DNA of 55,305 nt. Origin: an uncultured beta proteobacterium. GTDB lineage: Bacteria; Pseudomonadota; Gammaproteobacteria; Burkholderiales; Burkholderiaceae_C. The stretch covers positions 1-55,305 of the forward strand of contig CAIVXG010000008.1 of assembly GCA_903909815.1 (NCBI GenBank), given 5' to 3'. How positions within the stretch are numbered: the stretch's first letter is position 1; each line of letters begins with the position of its first letter. Positions 25,516 through 34,590 of this stretch are shown here, one piece after another. The notes under the pieces were generated by a model. The model was not told the origin of the DNA and did not search any database. It worked only from the letters and a program-made list of their open reading frames with translations. The position numbers and the translations under genes are program-made.

Positions 25516-26118
25516 ATGGTTGCCAACGAAACGCTGGACGCCGTGCGCATCGGCATCGTCTCCATCAGCGACCGCGCCTCCAGCGGCGTGTACCAGGACC
25601 TGGGGCTGCCCGCACTTCAAGCCTGGCTCACACGGGCGCTGAAGAATCCCCTCTCGTTTGACGCCCGACTCATTCCCGACGAACAGGCCATCATCAGCGC
25701 TACGTTGATCGAATTGGTAAATACAGGCTGCGCGCTGGTGCTCACCACCGGGGGCACGGGGCCGGCGCTGCGCGATGTCACACCCGAAGCCACGCTGGCC
25801 GTGGCACACAAGGAGATGCCCGGCTTTGGCGAACAGATGCGCCAGATCAGTCTGAAGTTTGTGCCCACGGCCATTCTGTCGCGCCAGGTGGCGGTGATCC
25901 GCGATCACACCCTCATCATCAACCTGCCGGGTCAGCCCAAGGCCATCGCGGAAACGCTGGAAGGATTGAAGGACGCCGCCGGGCAAGCGCTGGTGAACGG
26001 CATCTTTGCCGCCGTGCCTTACTGCGTGGACCTGATCGGTGGACCCTACCTGGAATGTGACGAGTCGGTATGCAAGGCGTTTCGGCCCAAGTCGGCGCTG
26101 CGCCCGGCTCGCGCCTGA
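25516..26118 (+). CDS. mog: molybdopterin adenylyltransferase MogA
   Basis: A 200-residue protein of the MoCF_biosynth fold that adenylates molybdopterin before molybdate insertion. It shows IGIVSISDRASSGVYQD near the start, VLTTGGTGPALRDVTPEA as the conserved GGTG motif, and IINLPGQPKAIAETL. The ATG is two bases after the darP stop. It serves the molybdenum enzymes of the cell; XdhAB and the oxidoreductase at 47476 are candidates in this window. It is convergent with cysE, with only three bases between the stop codons. Confidence 0.94.
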   Translation: MVANETLDAVRIGIVSISDRASSGVYQDLGLPALQAWLTRALKNPLSFDARLIPDEQAIISATLIELVNTGCALVLTTGGTGPALRDVTPEATLAVAHKEMPGFGEQMRQISLKFVPTAILSRQVAVIRDHTLIINLPGQPKAIAETLEGLKDAAGQALVNGIFAAVPYCVDLIGGPYLECDESVCKAFRPKSALRPARA

Positions 26119-26121
26119 CCC

Positions 26122-26895
26122 CTACTTGCCCACGAGCTCGTTGAGCTTGGCTGCCTCAAAGTGCTCGCTGCGCGCGGCGTCGCCCGGAACGCAGTCCGGC
26201 TCATGGCGTTGCACCGAGAGTTGTTCTAGGGTTTTCCACAACAGCGCAATCTGATGTTCCTGCGCCGCGGCGTGGTCGATCAGACCGCGCATGGCCTGGC
26301 TCAGGGGATCGTCGTTTTGCGTCACGCCGTAGGCTGAAAAACCCATCTTTGAAGCAAGCTCCTCGCGCTTCACGTCCTGTTCGGCTTGAATGATGCGAGC
26401 CGGATTTCCGACGGCCGTGGCACCGGCCGGAACCGGTTTGGTGACGACTGCGTTGGAGCCGACCTTGGCACCGTCACCCACCGTGAAACCGCCCAGCACC
26501 TGGGCCCCCGCCCCCACCACCACATCTCGACCCAGCGTGGGATGACGTTTGACGCCCTTGTACAGCGATGTGCCGCCCAAGGTCACGCCCTGGTAGATGG
26601 TGCAGCCGTCGCCGATCTCGGCGGTCTCGCCCACCACCACGCCCATGGCGTGGTCAAAGAAGACGCGCGCGCCGATCTTGGCACCGGGATGGATTTCGAT
26701 GCCGGTGAAAAAGCGCGCCAGGTGTGAGATAAAGCGCCCCAGCCATTTCAGACCATGGCTCCAGCACCAGTGTGCACGCCGGTGCAGGATGAGCGCGTGC
26801 AGGCCCGGATAACAGGTCAGCACTTCCCAGCGGCTGCGCGCAGCCGGGTCGCGGTCGAGGATGCATTGGATGTCGGAGCGCAGGCGTGAAAACAT
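26122..26895 (-). CDS. cysE: serine O-acetyltransferase CysE
   Basis: A 257-residue left-handed beta-helix acetyltransferase that makes O-acetylserine for cysteine synthesis. The N-terminal helical domain has [20 protein letters not shown]. The hexapeptide-repeat domain has [38 protein letters not shown] and [20 protein letters not shown]. Catalytic His and Asp residues are in place. The C-terminal tail after about 190 is long and rich in charged residues. The gene starts nine bases after trmJ, and trmJ-cysE is a common pair in Burkholderiales. No cysteine regulatory element was seen. Confidence 0.95.
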   Translation of the reverse strand: MFSRLRSDIQCILDRDPAARSRWEVLTCYPGLHALILHRRAHWCWSHGLKWLGRFISHLARFFTGIEIHPGAKIGARVFFDHAMGVVVGETAEIGDGCTIYQGVTLGGTSLYKGVKRHPTLGRDVVVGAGAQVLGGFTVGDGAKVGSNAVVTKPVPAGATAVGNPARIIQAEQDVKREELASKMGFSAYGVTQNDDPLSQAMRGLIDHAAAQEHQIALLWKTLEQLSVQRHEPDCVPGDAARSEHFEAAKLNELVGK

Positions 26896-26904
26896 GGTTG
26901 GAGT

Positions 26905-27690
26905 CTAGCTTTTTGATGAATCCGGCGCAGCCATGCTGGCGCGAGAACCCGCAGCTGTCATGGCCTTGGCCACGCCGCGCAGGATGTGGATTTCCTCCTG
27001 TGTTAGTTGCGCGCGGTTGAAGAGCTGGTTCAGCCTTGGCATGAGTTTCTTGGGCGCTTGCGGGTCCAGAAAGCCAATGTCCACCAGCGCCTTTTCCCAG
27101 TGCCCCAACATGCCGCCGAGCTGCTGCGCGTCGGCCAGCACGCTGGGGGCGGTCGCCGGCTGCACCGCAAAGCCACCCAGCGCCTGACGCCACTCGTAGC
27201 CGATCAATTGCACCGCGGCGCCCAGATTGAGTGAGCCAAACTGCGGATCAGTGGGGATGCTCAACGCCACATGGCAGCGATACACGTCTTCGTTGGCCAT
27301 GCCAAAGCGCTCCGAGCCGAACAGGAAGGCCACGCCGCCGTCGGCCTGGGGCGCTGCCGCGTGCTGCGTCTTTGTGAGCATCTCGAAATGCTGGCGCGGC
27401 GTTCGCGTGGGCGGGCCAAAGTCGCGCGGCGTCATGGCCGTGGCGCACAAGTGCGTCATGCCGTCCAGCGCCTCGTCCAGCGTCGCAACAATGCGCGCGT
27501 TCTTTAGCACGTCCAGCGCGCCACTGGCGCGCTGTATCGTTTCCTCACGCCGCAACACGTTGTCCCAGCGCGGCGCCACCAGCACCAGGTCGCAAAAGCC
27601 CATGGTCTTCATGGCGCGCGCCGTGGCGCCGACGTTGCCGGCGTGGCTGGTCTGGATCAGGATGAATCGGGTCGGTCGCTGCATTCGCAT
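26905..27690 (-). CDS. trmJ: tRNA (cytidine/uridine-32-2'-O)-methyltransferase TrmJ
   Basis: A SPOUT-family methyltransferase of about 261 residues that methylates ribose 32 of several tRNAs. The N-terminal knot domain starts TRFILIQTSHAGNVGATARA and continues MKTMGFCDLVLVAPR. The C-terminal knot has VAFLFGSERFGMANEDVYRC and LSIPTDPQFGSLNLGAAVQL, the S-adenosylmethionine site. The start is at one of two in-frame ATGs (27690 or 27684). The longer open frame upstream is repeat-derived and has no protein similarity. It is co-directional with cysE and divergent from suhB. Confidence 0.93.
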   Translation of the reverse strand: MRMQRPTRFILIQTSHAGNVGATARAMKTMGFCDLVLVAPRWDNVLRREETIQRASGALDVLKNARIVATLDEALDGMTHLCATAMTPRDFGPPTRTPRQHFEMLTKTQHAAAPQADGGVAFLFGSERFGMANEDVYRCHVALSIPTDPQFGSLNLGAAVQLIGYEWRQALGGFAVQPATAPSVLADAQQLGGMLGHWEKALVDIGFLDPQAPKKLMPRLNQLFNRAQLTQEEIHILRGVAKAMTAAGSRASMAAPDSSKS

Positions 27691-27780
27691 CTGAGTCTGT
27701 TGGTCTCCGAGTTGGCCCACGCGGGTGGAAACAACGCGCGTCGTTGCAAGCTCTGTAGGGCCGCGACATCCATAAATCCT

Positions 27781-27809
27781 GGATTGCCGCGCTACGCTCG
27801 CAATGACGA
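27781..27809. repeat. dispersed ATTGCGAG-type repeat, half copy
   Basis: GGATTGCCGCGCTACGCTCGCAATGACGA is one inverted half of the repeat family at 24738, 51486 and 55126. ATTGC and GCAAT can pair around the inner CGCGCTACGC. It lies in the region between trmJ and suhB. Confidence 0.75.
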
Positions 27810-27914
27810 ATCGTCGGTGCCGGTAAAATCGCCCTATTGTCGCCGCCCGCATCGACGGGTCTTCCCAACCGCTCTTCACCGATGCTGCGCTTCCCGTGCG
27901 GCGCTGAACAATCT

Positions 27915-28781
27915 ATGTCCTCCCCCAATCTGCATCCCATGCTCAACGTGGCCGTCAAGGCCGCCCGCGCCGCCGGCGCCATCATCAACCGCGCTGCGCT
28001 GGACGTGGAAGCCGTGCGCATTTCGCAAAAGCAGATCAATGACTTCGTCACCGAAGTCGACCACGCCAGCGAAAAGGTCATCATAGAAACCTTGCTCGGC
28101 GCCTATCCAGGACACGGCATCCTGGCCGAGGAGTCGGGTTCCGAGCACGGCGCGCGCGACTCCGAATGCGTGTGGATCATCGATCCGCTGGACGGCACCA
28201 CCAATTTCATCCACGGCTTTCCGGTTTATTGCGTGAGCATTGCGCTGGCTGTGCGCGGAAAGGTAGAGCAGGCCGTCATTTTCGACCCCAGCCGCAACGA
28301 CTTGTTCACCGCCACCAAGGGGCGCGGTGCTTATTGCAACGATCGGCGCCTGCGCGTATCCAAACGCACCCGTCTGGCCGAGTGCCTGCTGTCCACCGGG
28401 TTCCCGTTTCGCCCGGGCGACAATTTCAAGAGCTATTTGAACATGATGGGTGACGTGATGCAGGTCACCAGCGGGCTGCGCCGCCCAGGCGCTGCGGCGC
28501 TGGATCTGGCCTACGTCGCGGCCGGTTTCACCGATGGATTCTTCGAAAAAGGTCTGCAGCCCTGGGACGTGGCTGCCGGGTCGTTGTTGGTGACCGAGGC
28601 CGGTGGTCTGGTGGGCAATTTCACCGGCGAGGCCAACTTTCTGGAGCAGCAGGAATGCATGGCTGCCAGCCCCAAGATTTACGGCCAGTTGGTTCCCCTT
28701 CTGGGAAAGTACAGCAAGTTTGCCGGCGCTGCCGACAAAGCCGTGGTGGTTCAGGCGGCAACGGACGCGTCCGGGGCATGA
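27915..28781 (+). CDS. suhB: inositol monophosphatase family protein SuhB
   Basis: A 288-residue Mg-dependent phosphatase; in E. coli SuhB also acts with the Nus factors in rRNA antitermination. The start at 27915 gives [20 protein letters not shown], close to other SuhB N-termini. Metal ligands are Glu72/Glu73 in LAEESG, and Asp90 and Asp93 in [14 protein letters not shown]. The C-terminal motif [19 protein letters not shown] is complete. The last 31 bases overlap the 3' end of the convergent GGDEF-EAL gene, so the last ten residues share DNA with the other protein. Confidence 0.94.
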   Translation: MSSPNLHPMLNVAVKAARAAGAIINRAALDVEAVRISQKQINDFVTEVDHASEKVIIETLLGAYPGHGILAEESGSEHGARDSECVWIIDPLDGTTNFIHGFPVYCVSIALAVRGKVEQAVIFDPSRNDLFTATKGRGAYCNDRRLRVSKRTRLAECLLSTGFPFRPGDNFKSYLNMMGDVMQVTSGLRRPGAAALDLAYVAAGFTDGFFEKGLQPWDVAAGSLLVTEAGGLVGNFTGEANFLEQQECMAASPKIYGQLVPLLGKYSKFAGAADKAVVVQAATDASGA

Positions 28782-31651
28782 AGCAGTCGCATTAATTCCG
28801 GCTCCGACGCCGGGTGGCCAAAGAGATAGCCCTGAAAGGTGCGACAGCCGTGGGCCAGCAAGAACTCGTGTTGCTCCTTCGTCTCCACGCCCTCGGCGAT
28901 CACCGCCAGCCCCAGGCTGTAGGCCAGTGTCACGATGGTGCGCGCAATCGTGGCGGCGTTGGCGTCGACCAGCACGTCACGCACAAATGACCGGTCAATC
29001 TTGAGCAGTTCCAGCGGCAAACGGTTGAGGTAGGCCAGCGACGAATAGCCAGTGCCAAAGTCATCCAGCAGGAAGCCAATGCCATGGCCTTTGAGGGCAT
29101 TCATTTTTTGAATGATGTCCTCCACGTCGTTGAGCAACATGCTCTCCGTCAACTCCAGCTTCAGCCGCGAAGCCGCCGCTCCGCTGCGCTTCAGCGCCAA
29201 CAACACCTGTCCCACGAAATCACTTTGGCGCAACTGTGCCGCGCTCACATTCACCGCCAGGCTGAGATGCGCCTTGTCTGGCTCCAGCGCCCAGGCGGCA
29301 AGGCACTTGCAAGCCATCTGCAACACCAATTGGCCCAAGGGCAGGATCAATCCGGTCTGCTCGGCCACGGCGATGAATTCGCCTGGCATCACCAAACCCT
29401 GCTGCGGATGATTCCAGCGCAGCAGCGCCTCGGCCCCCACCAACAGGCGCCGGTGATCCACCACAGGCTGAAAGTGCAAAAACAATTCATTGCGCTCGAT
29501 CGCCAAACGCAGATCGAGCTCGATGCGCGCGCGCTCGGACACGGCAGACTGCATCTCAGGATCGAAGAACCGCAAGGTATTGCGACCTGCGGATTTGGAC
29601 TGGTACATGGCCAGATCCGCCTGTTTGAGCAAACCCTCAACGCTGTCGGTACGCTCGCCAAACAAGGTCACGCCGATGCTGGGCGTACTCGAGTGCGCGT
29701 GTGCGCCCACCACAAAAGGGGCATGGAAAACGGCCAGGATTTTGTCGCCGACGGCTTGCGCCTGCACCACCGCTTCCAGCGGATCCAGCCCTTCGAGCAT
29801 GACAATGAATTCGTCCCCACCCAGGCGCGACACGGTGTCCATGGCCCGCACACAGCCGCTCAGGCGCTGCCCCACCAGGCGCAGCAGCGCATCCCCGGTG
29901 TCGTGACCACGGGTATCGTTCAGTGTCTTGAAGTTGTCCAGGTCGATGAAGAGCAAGGCCCCCTGTGTTTGGTGACGCGCTGCAGCCTCCAGCGCCTTGC
30001 CCAGGCGATCGAGCATCAGACGCCGATTGGGCAAACCGGTGAGCGGATCGTAAAAGGCCAGACTCTGGGTGTCGATTTCTGCCTGCTTGCGCCGTGTGAT
30101 GTTCTGCCCCACGCCCCGATAGCCGCAGAACTTCCCGACTTCATCGAATATCGGAATGCCGCCGATCTCCACCCAGTAATTGCTCCCGTCGCTGTCGACC
30201 CGATTCAGTTCGAGATTGCGAAAACTCTGGTGCGCCTGCAGCACCGATTGATGCGCGGCCCAGTCGGCCTCGCTCATGTTCAGAGCGCCCAAATCCCAAC
30301 GCGTCATGCCCAACACTTCGCTTTGCGGCATATCGGCCAGGCGCGCATCGTAGCCATCAAAGCGCACGAAGCGGAACTGCTCGTCCGTCTCCCAATACCA
30401 GTCCGACGACAGTTCCGTCAGGCTGCGAAAGCGCGCTTCGCTGGCGCGTAGCGCCTGCTGCGTCTCAAAGTAGGCCGTGACGTCACTGAAGGTCCGTACC
30501 CAGGCACCGTCGGGCAAGGCCAGGGTCTTCACTTCCAGGTAGCTCCCGTTGCGCGTCTTGCGCCAGTAGCTCTCGGACGAGCGGGGCTGGCGCAGTTCCC
30601 CGCTCTGGTATTCAAAGGCCAAGCGCTGGCGCACATCGGGTGTCAAGAGGTTGCGGTCGTCGCCAAAATCTCCGCGCGCCTGCTGGAACTGGAAAACATC
30701 GCGCAACTGGGGTTTGTTTGCCATCAGTTCGTGTGGCAATTCCAAAAGTTCGCACAGGCGTGAATTGAAATTGATGACCTGACCATCTGGTGCGACCTGC
30801 AGAATTCCTTGCGAAATATTTCCCATGGAAACTTTCAGCAACTGTGACTTTTGCTCCAGCAAGTCGGCCGCCAGACGCAATCGGTCCTCGGATTCATGCA
30901 CATACGAGACGTCCATGACCGTGCCCGAAATGCGCACCGGCAATCCGGCACGGTCGCGCCGTGTCACGCGACTGTGCGTGCGCACCCAGACCCAGTGACC
31001 CGCCTTGTGCCGAACCCGGTATTCAGCATGATGGCCCAGGCTCAGGCCCTGCTTTTGCGCTTGCCCCAGAGCTGTCACTTTCGCTTGGTCCAGCGGATGA
31101 ACCCGCGCAAACAGCAGGTCCGCGTTCCATTCCACCTCACCCACGGCATAGCCCAATATGGCGCAGACGCGCTCGCTGAAATTCAGGCTGCCGGTGTCCA
31201 GGCTGCGGTCCCACCAGCCCATGTCCACATGATCAAGTGCGAGGTTGAATCGATCCGTGACATCGGACAACTGCGCCTGGGTTTGTGCGCGGGCAAGCGC
31301 CGCACGAACCTGCGCCGCGAGCAAATCAAGGTAGTGACCTGCGGCATCGATCACGACAATGTCGGAAAACCCAAGCTCCAGTGCCTGGGCTGCAGCCCGC
31401 TCCTGCCCGGGTGTGATGCACAGAATCATCGCCTGCTGCGGGAATTGCTGGCGCAACTCCAAGGCGTCGCCACCAAGCAGTGCACTACGCAGCAGCACCA
31501 GGTCAAACTTCAAACTCTCCAGGCAGCTGCGCCCCTGAGCCAGAGTCTGCACCGGCTCGAGATGCCAAGCCAAACCCTGGTGCGCCACCGCATTGCCCAG
31601 AACCTGGACCTGGGACAAGTCGCTTTCGATCAGCAGGATGGTGATGGACAT
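28751..31651 (-). CDS. PAS-GGDEF-EAL signalling protein with pseudo-receiver
   Basis: A 966-residue cyclic-di-GMP protein without evident membrane segments. Residues 1-125 resemble a receiver domain, but the phosphorylation-site aspartate is replaced ([18 protein letters not shown]), so it cannot be phosphorylated normally. Three PAS-type domains follow (roughly 130-255, 275-370 and 395-520). The GGDEF domain has an intact RLGGDEF with an RxxD inhibition site five residues upstream (RAMD). The EAL domain has AEALLRW and [13 protein letters not shown], so both synthesis and breakdown of c-di-GMP are possible. The start is taken at 31651; an ATG 27 bases upstream is an alternative and neither has a strong ribosome site. 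Confidence 0.9.
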   Translation of the reverse strand: MSITILLIESDLSQVQVLGNAVAHQGLAWHLEPVQTLAQGRSCLESLKFDLVLLRSALLGGDALELRQQFPQQAMILCITPGQERAAAQALELGFSDIVVIDAAGHYLDLLAAQVRAALARAQTQAQLSDVTDRFNLALDHVDMGWWDRSLDTGSLNFSERVCAILGYAVGEVEWNADLLFARVHPLDQAKVTALGQAQKQGLSLGHHAEYRVRHKAGHWVWVRTHSRVTRRDRAGLPVRISGTVMDVSYVHESEDRLRLAADLLEQKSQLLKVSMGNISQGILQVAPDGQVINFNSRLCELLELPHELMANKPQLRDVFQFQQARGDFGDDRNLLTPDVRQRLAFEYQSGELRQPRSSESYWRKTRNGSYLEVKTLALPDGAWVRTFSDVTAYFETQQALRASEARFRSLTELSSDWYWETDEQFRFVRFDGYDARLADMPQSEVLGMTRWDLGALNMSEADWAAHQSVLQAHQSFRNLELNRVDSDGSNYWVEIGGIPIFDEVGKFCGYRGVGQNITRRKQAEIDTQSLAFYDPLTGLPNRRLMLDRLGKALEAAARHQTQGALLFIDLDNFKTLNDTRGHDTGDALLRLVGQRLSGCVRAMDTVSRLGGDEFIVMLEGLDPLEAVVQAQAVGDKILAVFHAPFVVGAHAHSSTPSIGVTLFGERTDSVEGLLKQADLAMYQSKSAGRNTLRFFDPEMQSAVSERARIELDLRLAIERNELFLHFQPVVDHRRLLVGAEALLRWNHPQQGLVMPGEFIAVAEQTGLILPLGQLVLQMACKCLAAWALEPDKAHLSLAVNVSAAQLRQSDFVGQVLLALKRSGAAASRLKLELTESMLLNDVEDIIQKMNALKGHGIGFLLDDFGTGYSSLAYLNRLPLELLKIDRSFVRDVLVDANAATIARTIVTLAYSLGLAVIAEGVETKEQHEFLLAHGCRTFQGYLFGHPASEPELMRLLHAPDASVAA

Positions 31652-31703
31652 GAGGTGGAAAATACCACACTCCGGCATCGACCCGTCCGAATGGACACCG
31701 GCG

Positions 31704-32240
31704 CTACTTCACCGTGACGGCGTCGGTCATGCGGTAGTACAGGCCATAGCTGTCGTCGTTGAGCACCAGGAAGCGCCCTTCGACAGTGACCGGTTCGAGC
31801 GTGTATTTGACCGGGACCTTGGTCTTGATTTCAACCATGCTCTCGGGCCCGCCGGGGGTGCAGAAAGCGCAGGTCAGCGGAACCGAAGTGAGCAGAAAGT
31901 GCTTCTGTTTTTCGCCCGGCTCCAGTGGCATCATGAAGCCCTGGACGCGCTGGGATTTCTGGTTCAAGGCCACCTGGCTTGCGTTGAACTGCGGCAGGAT
32001 GCGATTCTTTTCCGCCTTGGTCTTGACGTCGGTGAGCACCGACCAGGCCACGACGTCGTTGCGATCCGGCAGCGGTGCGAACGGGCTGTTGGGGCTGTGC
32101 ACACCGGGGCCGGAGCCGCCGGGCAGGTCGATCGCCCCGGGAAGTTGCGCCTGGGCCGAGCCCAACAGGGCGCACAGCAAGGCAGCGCACAGCGCGCCAG
32201 TGGCACGCGCTTTGGGACGGTTCAATGTTTCAGTGTTCAT
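31704..32240 (-). CDS. DUF3299-domain exported protein
   Basis: A 178-residue protein with a Sec signal peptide ending near LLGSAQAQ, followed by a DUF3299 domain (VQGFMMPLEPGEKQKHFLLT, then TCAFCTPGGPESMVEI with a Cys-x-x-Cys pair, and YYRMTDA at the end). It is periplasmic. DUF3299 proteins are found with an FtsX-like permease and a LolD-like ATPase in metal-responsive Zrg-type gene sets of Vibrio; the same neighbours are present here. The role in metal handling is inferred. It is the last gene of the cluster, overlapping the start region of nothing and lying directly downstream of the small Cys-rich gene (11-base overlap). Confidence 0.82.
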   Translation of the reverse strand: MNTETLNRPKARATGALCAALLCALLGSAQAQLPGAIDLPGGSGPGVHSPNSPFAPLPDRNDVVAWSVLTDVKTKAEKNRILPQFNASQVALNQKSQRVQGFMMPLEPGEKQKHFLLTSVPLTCAFCTPGGPESMVEIKTKVPVKYTLEPVTVEGRFLVLNDDSYGLYYRMTDAVTVK

Positions 32241-32478
32241 GTTTCATCCCGCAGTATTTTCCAATCGCCAGACCCTTGCACGCGGCCTGGAGTTCCTTCT
32301 CGCAGACCTCGTCCTTCTTGCCCGACTCCAGGCATTTGGCCGCGGCCTCGTGTGCCGCCGCCATGGCGCGATGCCTGGCGATATCTTGCTTGGCCTCCTT
32401 GTCGAGCGGCTGCGCCCCAAGCGCGCCCGTCGCCAACCCTAGCGCCAACGCAGCGAGACAATTTAAACATTTTTTCAT
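32230..32478 (-). CDS. small Cys-rich exported protein (CX9C-CX8C)
   Basis: An 82-residue product with a signal peptide (MKKCLNCLAALALGLATGAL, cleavage near Ala22). The mature part of about 60 residues is helical and carries four cysteines, Cys49-x9-Cys59 and Cys67-x8-Cys76, then a His-ended tail CGMKHEH. The spacing recalls the two-disulfide helical hairpin of CX9C proteins. The start ATG has GGAG nine bases upstream. Its 3' end overlaps the DUF3299 gene by 11 bases, so the two are likely co-translated. I do not recognise the family; periplasmic metal binding or a disulfide scaffold is a guess from the Cys/His content. Confidence 0.7.
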   Translation of the reverse strand: MKKCLNCLAALALGLATGALGAQPLDKEAKQDIARHRAMAAAHEAAAKCLESGKKDEVCEKELQAACKGLAIGKYCGMKHEH

Positions 32479-32503
32479 GATATGCGCTCCAATGCTCAAT
32501 AAA

Positions 32504-32543
32504 CAGTTGGGGACAGAGCTAGGATCTTGCTCTGTCCCACAAG
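32504..32543. repeat. palindromic dispersed repeat, short copy 3a
   Basis: CAGTTGGGGACAGAGC at one end and GCTCTGTCCCACAAG at the other, with a shortened centre (TAGGATCTT). GGGACAGAGC and GCTCTGTCCC form a 10-base stem. It lies just upstream of the small Cys-rich gene, so it could affect transcription or translation there. Confidence 0.8.
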
Positions 32544-32549
32544 CTTAAA

Positions 32550-32609
32550 GTGTTGGGGACAGAGCAAAGCTCGCTGCGCGTAGCTCTTGGTCTGTCCCAC
32601 AAGGTCTCA
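32550..32609. repeat. palindromic dispersed repeat, full copy 3b
   Basis: A full 60-base copy in the same orientation as 3a: GTGTTGGGGACAGAGC, centre CTCGCTGCGCGTAGCTC, end GTCCCACAAGGTCTCA. On the minus strand the end reads TGAGACCTTG, and its TGA (32609-32607) is the stop codon of the FtsX-like permease. The pair sits inside a co-directional gene cluster, unlike the pairs between convergent genes. Confidence 0.85.
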
Positions 32610-33821
32610 GTTCTTATTCAACAATGTGAACACATCCAGCCGATACGCAGCCCAGGTCGGCAACATCGCGGCCAACACCGCCACCACTACCGCCAGCCCG
32701 GGAACGGCCCATTCTGCATCGACCCAGGTCAGTCCTGTGACCGACAGGGATTGTTGCCCCGCCAGCATCGCGCCGATGACGCTGGTCAACGCGTGACCAC
32801 CGATCAGCCCCAGCAGTGACGCCAGCAGTGCCAACCACAGCGCTTCGCATAGCAACAGCGCCGCCAACCGTGCAGGCGGCGCGCCCAGCATGCGCAACAT
32901 CGCCAGATCGGCCTGGCGTTCGCGCACGGCGTTCCACAACGCGATGAAGACGCTCAGGCCCGCCGTCAGCAGCAGCACCACGCCGAAGCCGCGCAGCACA
33001 TCCGTGCCCACACCCACCATGCGCAGCAGCCGGGTGATTTCCACCGCAGGCGCGGCCGCCTGCATGTTGGTGCTGCTGTTGACAAAGCGCGGGAATGTCA
33101 CCGCGGCCAGCGGGCTCTTGTAGCGGATCAACGCCTCGGTGATTTCGCGATCCGCCTCGATCGCCGCCTTGTCTTCGGCGTCCAGTGGCGTGTCGCCCTC
33201 ATAGGACTTGTCGTGCACCTGCCAGACGGACTCGGTCGCAGTCAACAACAATCGATCCAGCACGCAGCCGCAGGGCTTGAGAATGCCACGCACCCGGTAC
33301 GGGTTCTCGCCATGAACGTGACCGCCCATGCCCAGGCCGTGCGTTCCTACAAAGCGCTGTCCCAACTGCATCCCGCTCGCCTGCGCCACCTGGGAGCCCA
33401 ACACCACCTGCATCGGCTGGTTCCACAATTCGCCCACGTCCAGGCTGGCGTCGTAGTGGGTGATGTAGTCGGTCGTGGTGCCCACAATGCGAAAGCCGCG
33501 AAAACTGTCGCCCATGCTCAAGGGAATGAGCTGCGCCACCTGCGGGTTCTTTTCCAGCTCGCGCACGTCGGACAAGGCGACGTTTCCGGTGGGAACGTCG
33601 ATCTGGAATACGCCCGCCAATATCAGTTGCATCGGGCTGCCCTTGGCGCCTACCACGACATCGATGCCTGCCAAATCGCGCTCGAAAGCGTGGTCGATCT
33701 GCTCGCGCGTGAGCAGCACCATGGTGATGGACGCCAGGCCCAGCGACAGCAGCAACAGGTTCAGTGCCGCAGCCAGCGGGCGCGACCACAGGTAACGAAA
33801 TGACAGGGCAATGGTTTTCAT
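32607..33821 (-). CDS. FtsX/MacB-like ABC transporter permease
   Basis: A 404-residue permease with one N-terminal helix (LAAALNLLLLSLGLASITMV), a large periplasmic domain of about 220 residues and three C-terminal helices, the FtsX/MacB layout used by lipoprotein-type and mechanotransmission transporters. The periplasmic domain carries histidines (GTHGLGMGGHVHGENPYRV) that could bind metal. It starts with an ATG overlapping the ATPase stop by four bases. The pair resembles the Zrg-type system with DUF3299. The stop codon TGA is the end of a repeat element, so the last residues may be derived from the insertion junction. Confidence 0.88.
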   Translation of the reverse strand: MKTIALSFRYLWSRPLAAALNLLLLSLGLASITMVLLTREQIDHAFERDLAGIDVVVGAKGSPMQLILAGVFQIDVPTGNVALSDVRELEKNPQVAQLIPLSMGDSFRGFRIVGTTTDYITHYDASLDVGELWNQPMQVVLGSQVAQASGMQLGQRFVGTHGLGMGGHVHGENPYRVRGILKPCGCVLDRLLLTATESVWQVHDKSYEGDTPLDAEDKAAIEADREITEALIRYKSPLAAVTFPRFVNSSTNMQAAAPAVEITRLLRMVGVGTDVLRGFGVVLLLTAGLSVFIALWNAVRERQADLAMLRMLGAPPARLAALLLCEALWLALLASLLGLIGGHALTSVIGAMLAGQQSLSVTGLTWVDAEWAVPGLAVVVAVLAAMLPTWAAYRLDVFTLLNKN

Positions 33822-34471
33822 GCGGCCACCGCCTGCGGCAACAGCCTGAGCGTGAGCGCCTGCGGCATTGCCGCCTGTACTCTGGCGTCGTGCGTGGCAA
33901 TCACGAGCGTGGCGTCGCACGAGCGGGCGCTGCTCTGCAGCAATTGCAGTGCCAATTGCGCGGCCTCGTCGTCCAGGCTGGCCGTGGGTTCATCGGCCAG
34001 AATCACCCTCGGTTTGAGCAGCACGGCGCGCGCCAGCGCCACCCGCTGTGCCTGCCCACCGGACAACTGGCTCGGCCTGCGCTGCGCCAGATCGGTCACG
34101 CCCAGCGCATCCAGGGCATGCGCGATGGCCACTTCGTCGCGCGCCAGCCCCGCAGCAAAGTAGGCCAGCCCCAGATTGTCCTCCACCGTCAAGGCCGCGC
34201 TGAGGTGCAGTTTTTGCGGCAAAAAACCCAGGTTGCGCGCGCGCCAGGCGTCGCGCGCAGCGCCCTTGAGCGCCGTCAAATCCTGATCGGCAACACTGAT
34301 TTCACCCACGCGCGCCCAGAGCAGGCCCGCCGCCAGCGCGAGCCAGGTGGATTTGCCCGAACCCGAATTGCCGTGCAGCAGCAGTGCGGCACCCTGTGGC
34401 AAGTCCACGTCGGCAAAGACCAGCGGCGAAGCCTTCGGGTAACAATAACTCAGCGTGCGGGTACGAATCAT
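33818..34471 (-). CDS. LolD-like ABC transporter ATP-binding protein
   Basis: A 217-residue single-cassette ATPase partner of the FtsX-like permease. It has Walker A HGNSGSGKST, signature LSGGQAQRVALARAV and Walker B VILADEPTASLDDEAA. The start at 34471 (MIRTRTLSYCYPKASPLV) fits the usual beginning of the cassette; longer upstream frames have no cassette sequence. It is the first gene of the four-gene set (ATPase, permease, small Cys-rich protein, DUF3299 protein). It is divergent from the EamA transporter gene. Confidence 0.9.
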   Translation of the reverse strand: MIRTRTLSYCYPKASPLVFADVDLPQGAALLLHGNSGSGKSTWLALAAGLLWARVGEISVADQDLTALKGAARDAWRARNLGFLPQKLHLSAALTVEDNLGLAYFAAGLARDEVAIAHALDALGVTDLAQRRPSQLSGGQAQRVALARAVLLKPRVILADEPTASLDDEAAQLALQLLQSSARSCDATLVIATHDARVQAAMPQALTLRLLPQAVAA

Positions 34472-34590
34472 GAGGACAATCTTAGGGCTTTTGTGTAAAC
34501 CCCTGGTAACTGGTCCAGCGCGCAAGACCTTGCTTTTTGGGCGGACTAAACTCTGGCGAAACTTCCCCGTCGAACCCCGGAGCATCCTTC

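Noticed and set aside
27691-27879. Upstream extension of trmJ by 63 codons
   Set aside because: It includes repeat-derived sequence ([13 protein letters not shown]) and no TrmJ-like residues; the family starts near 27690.
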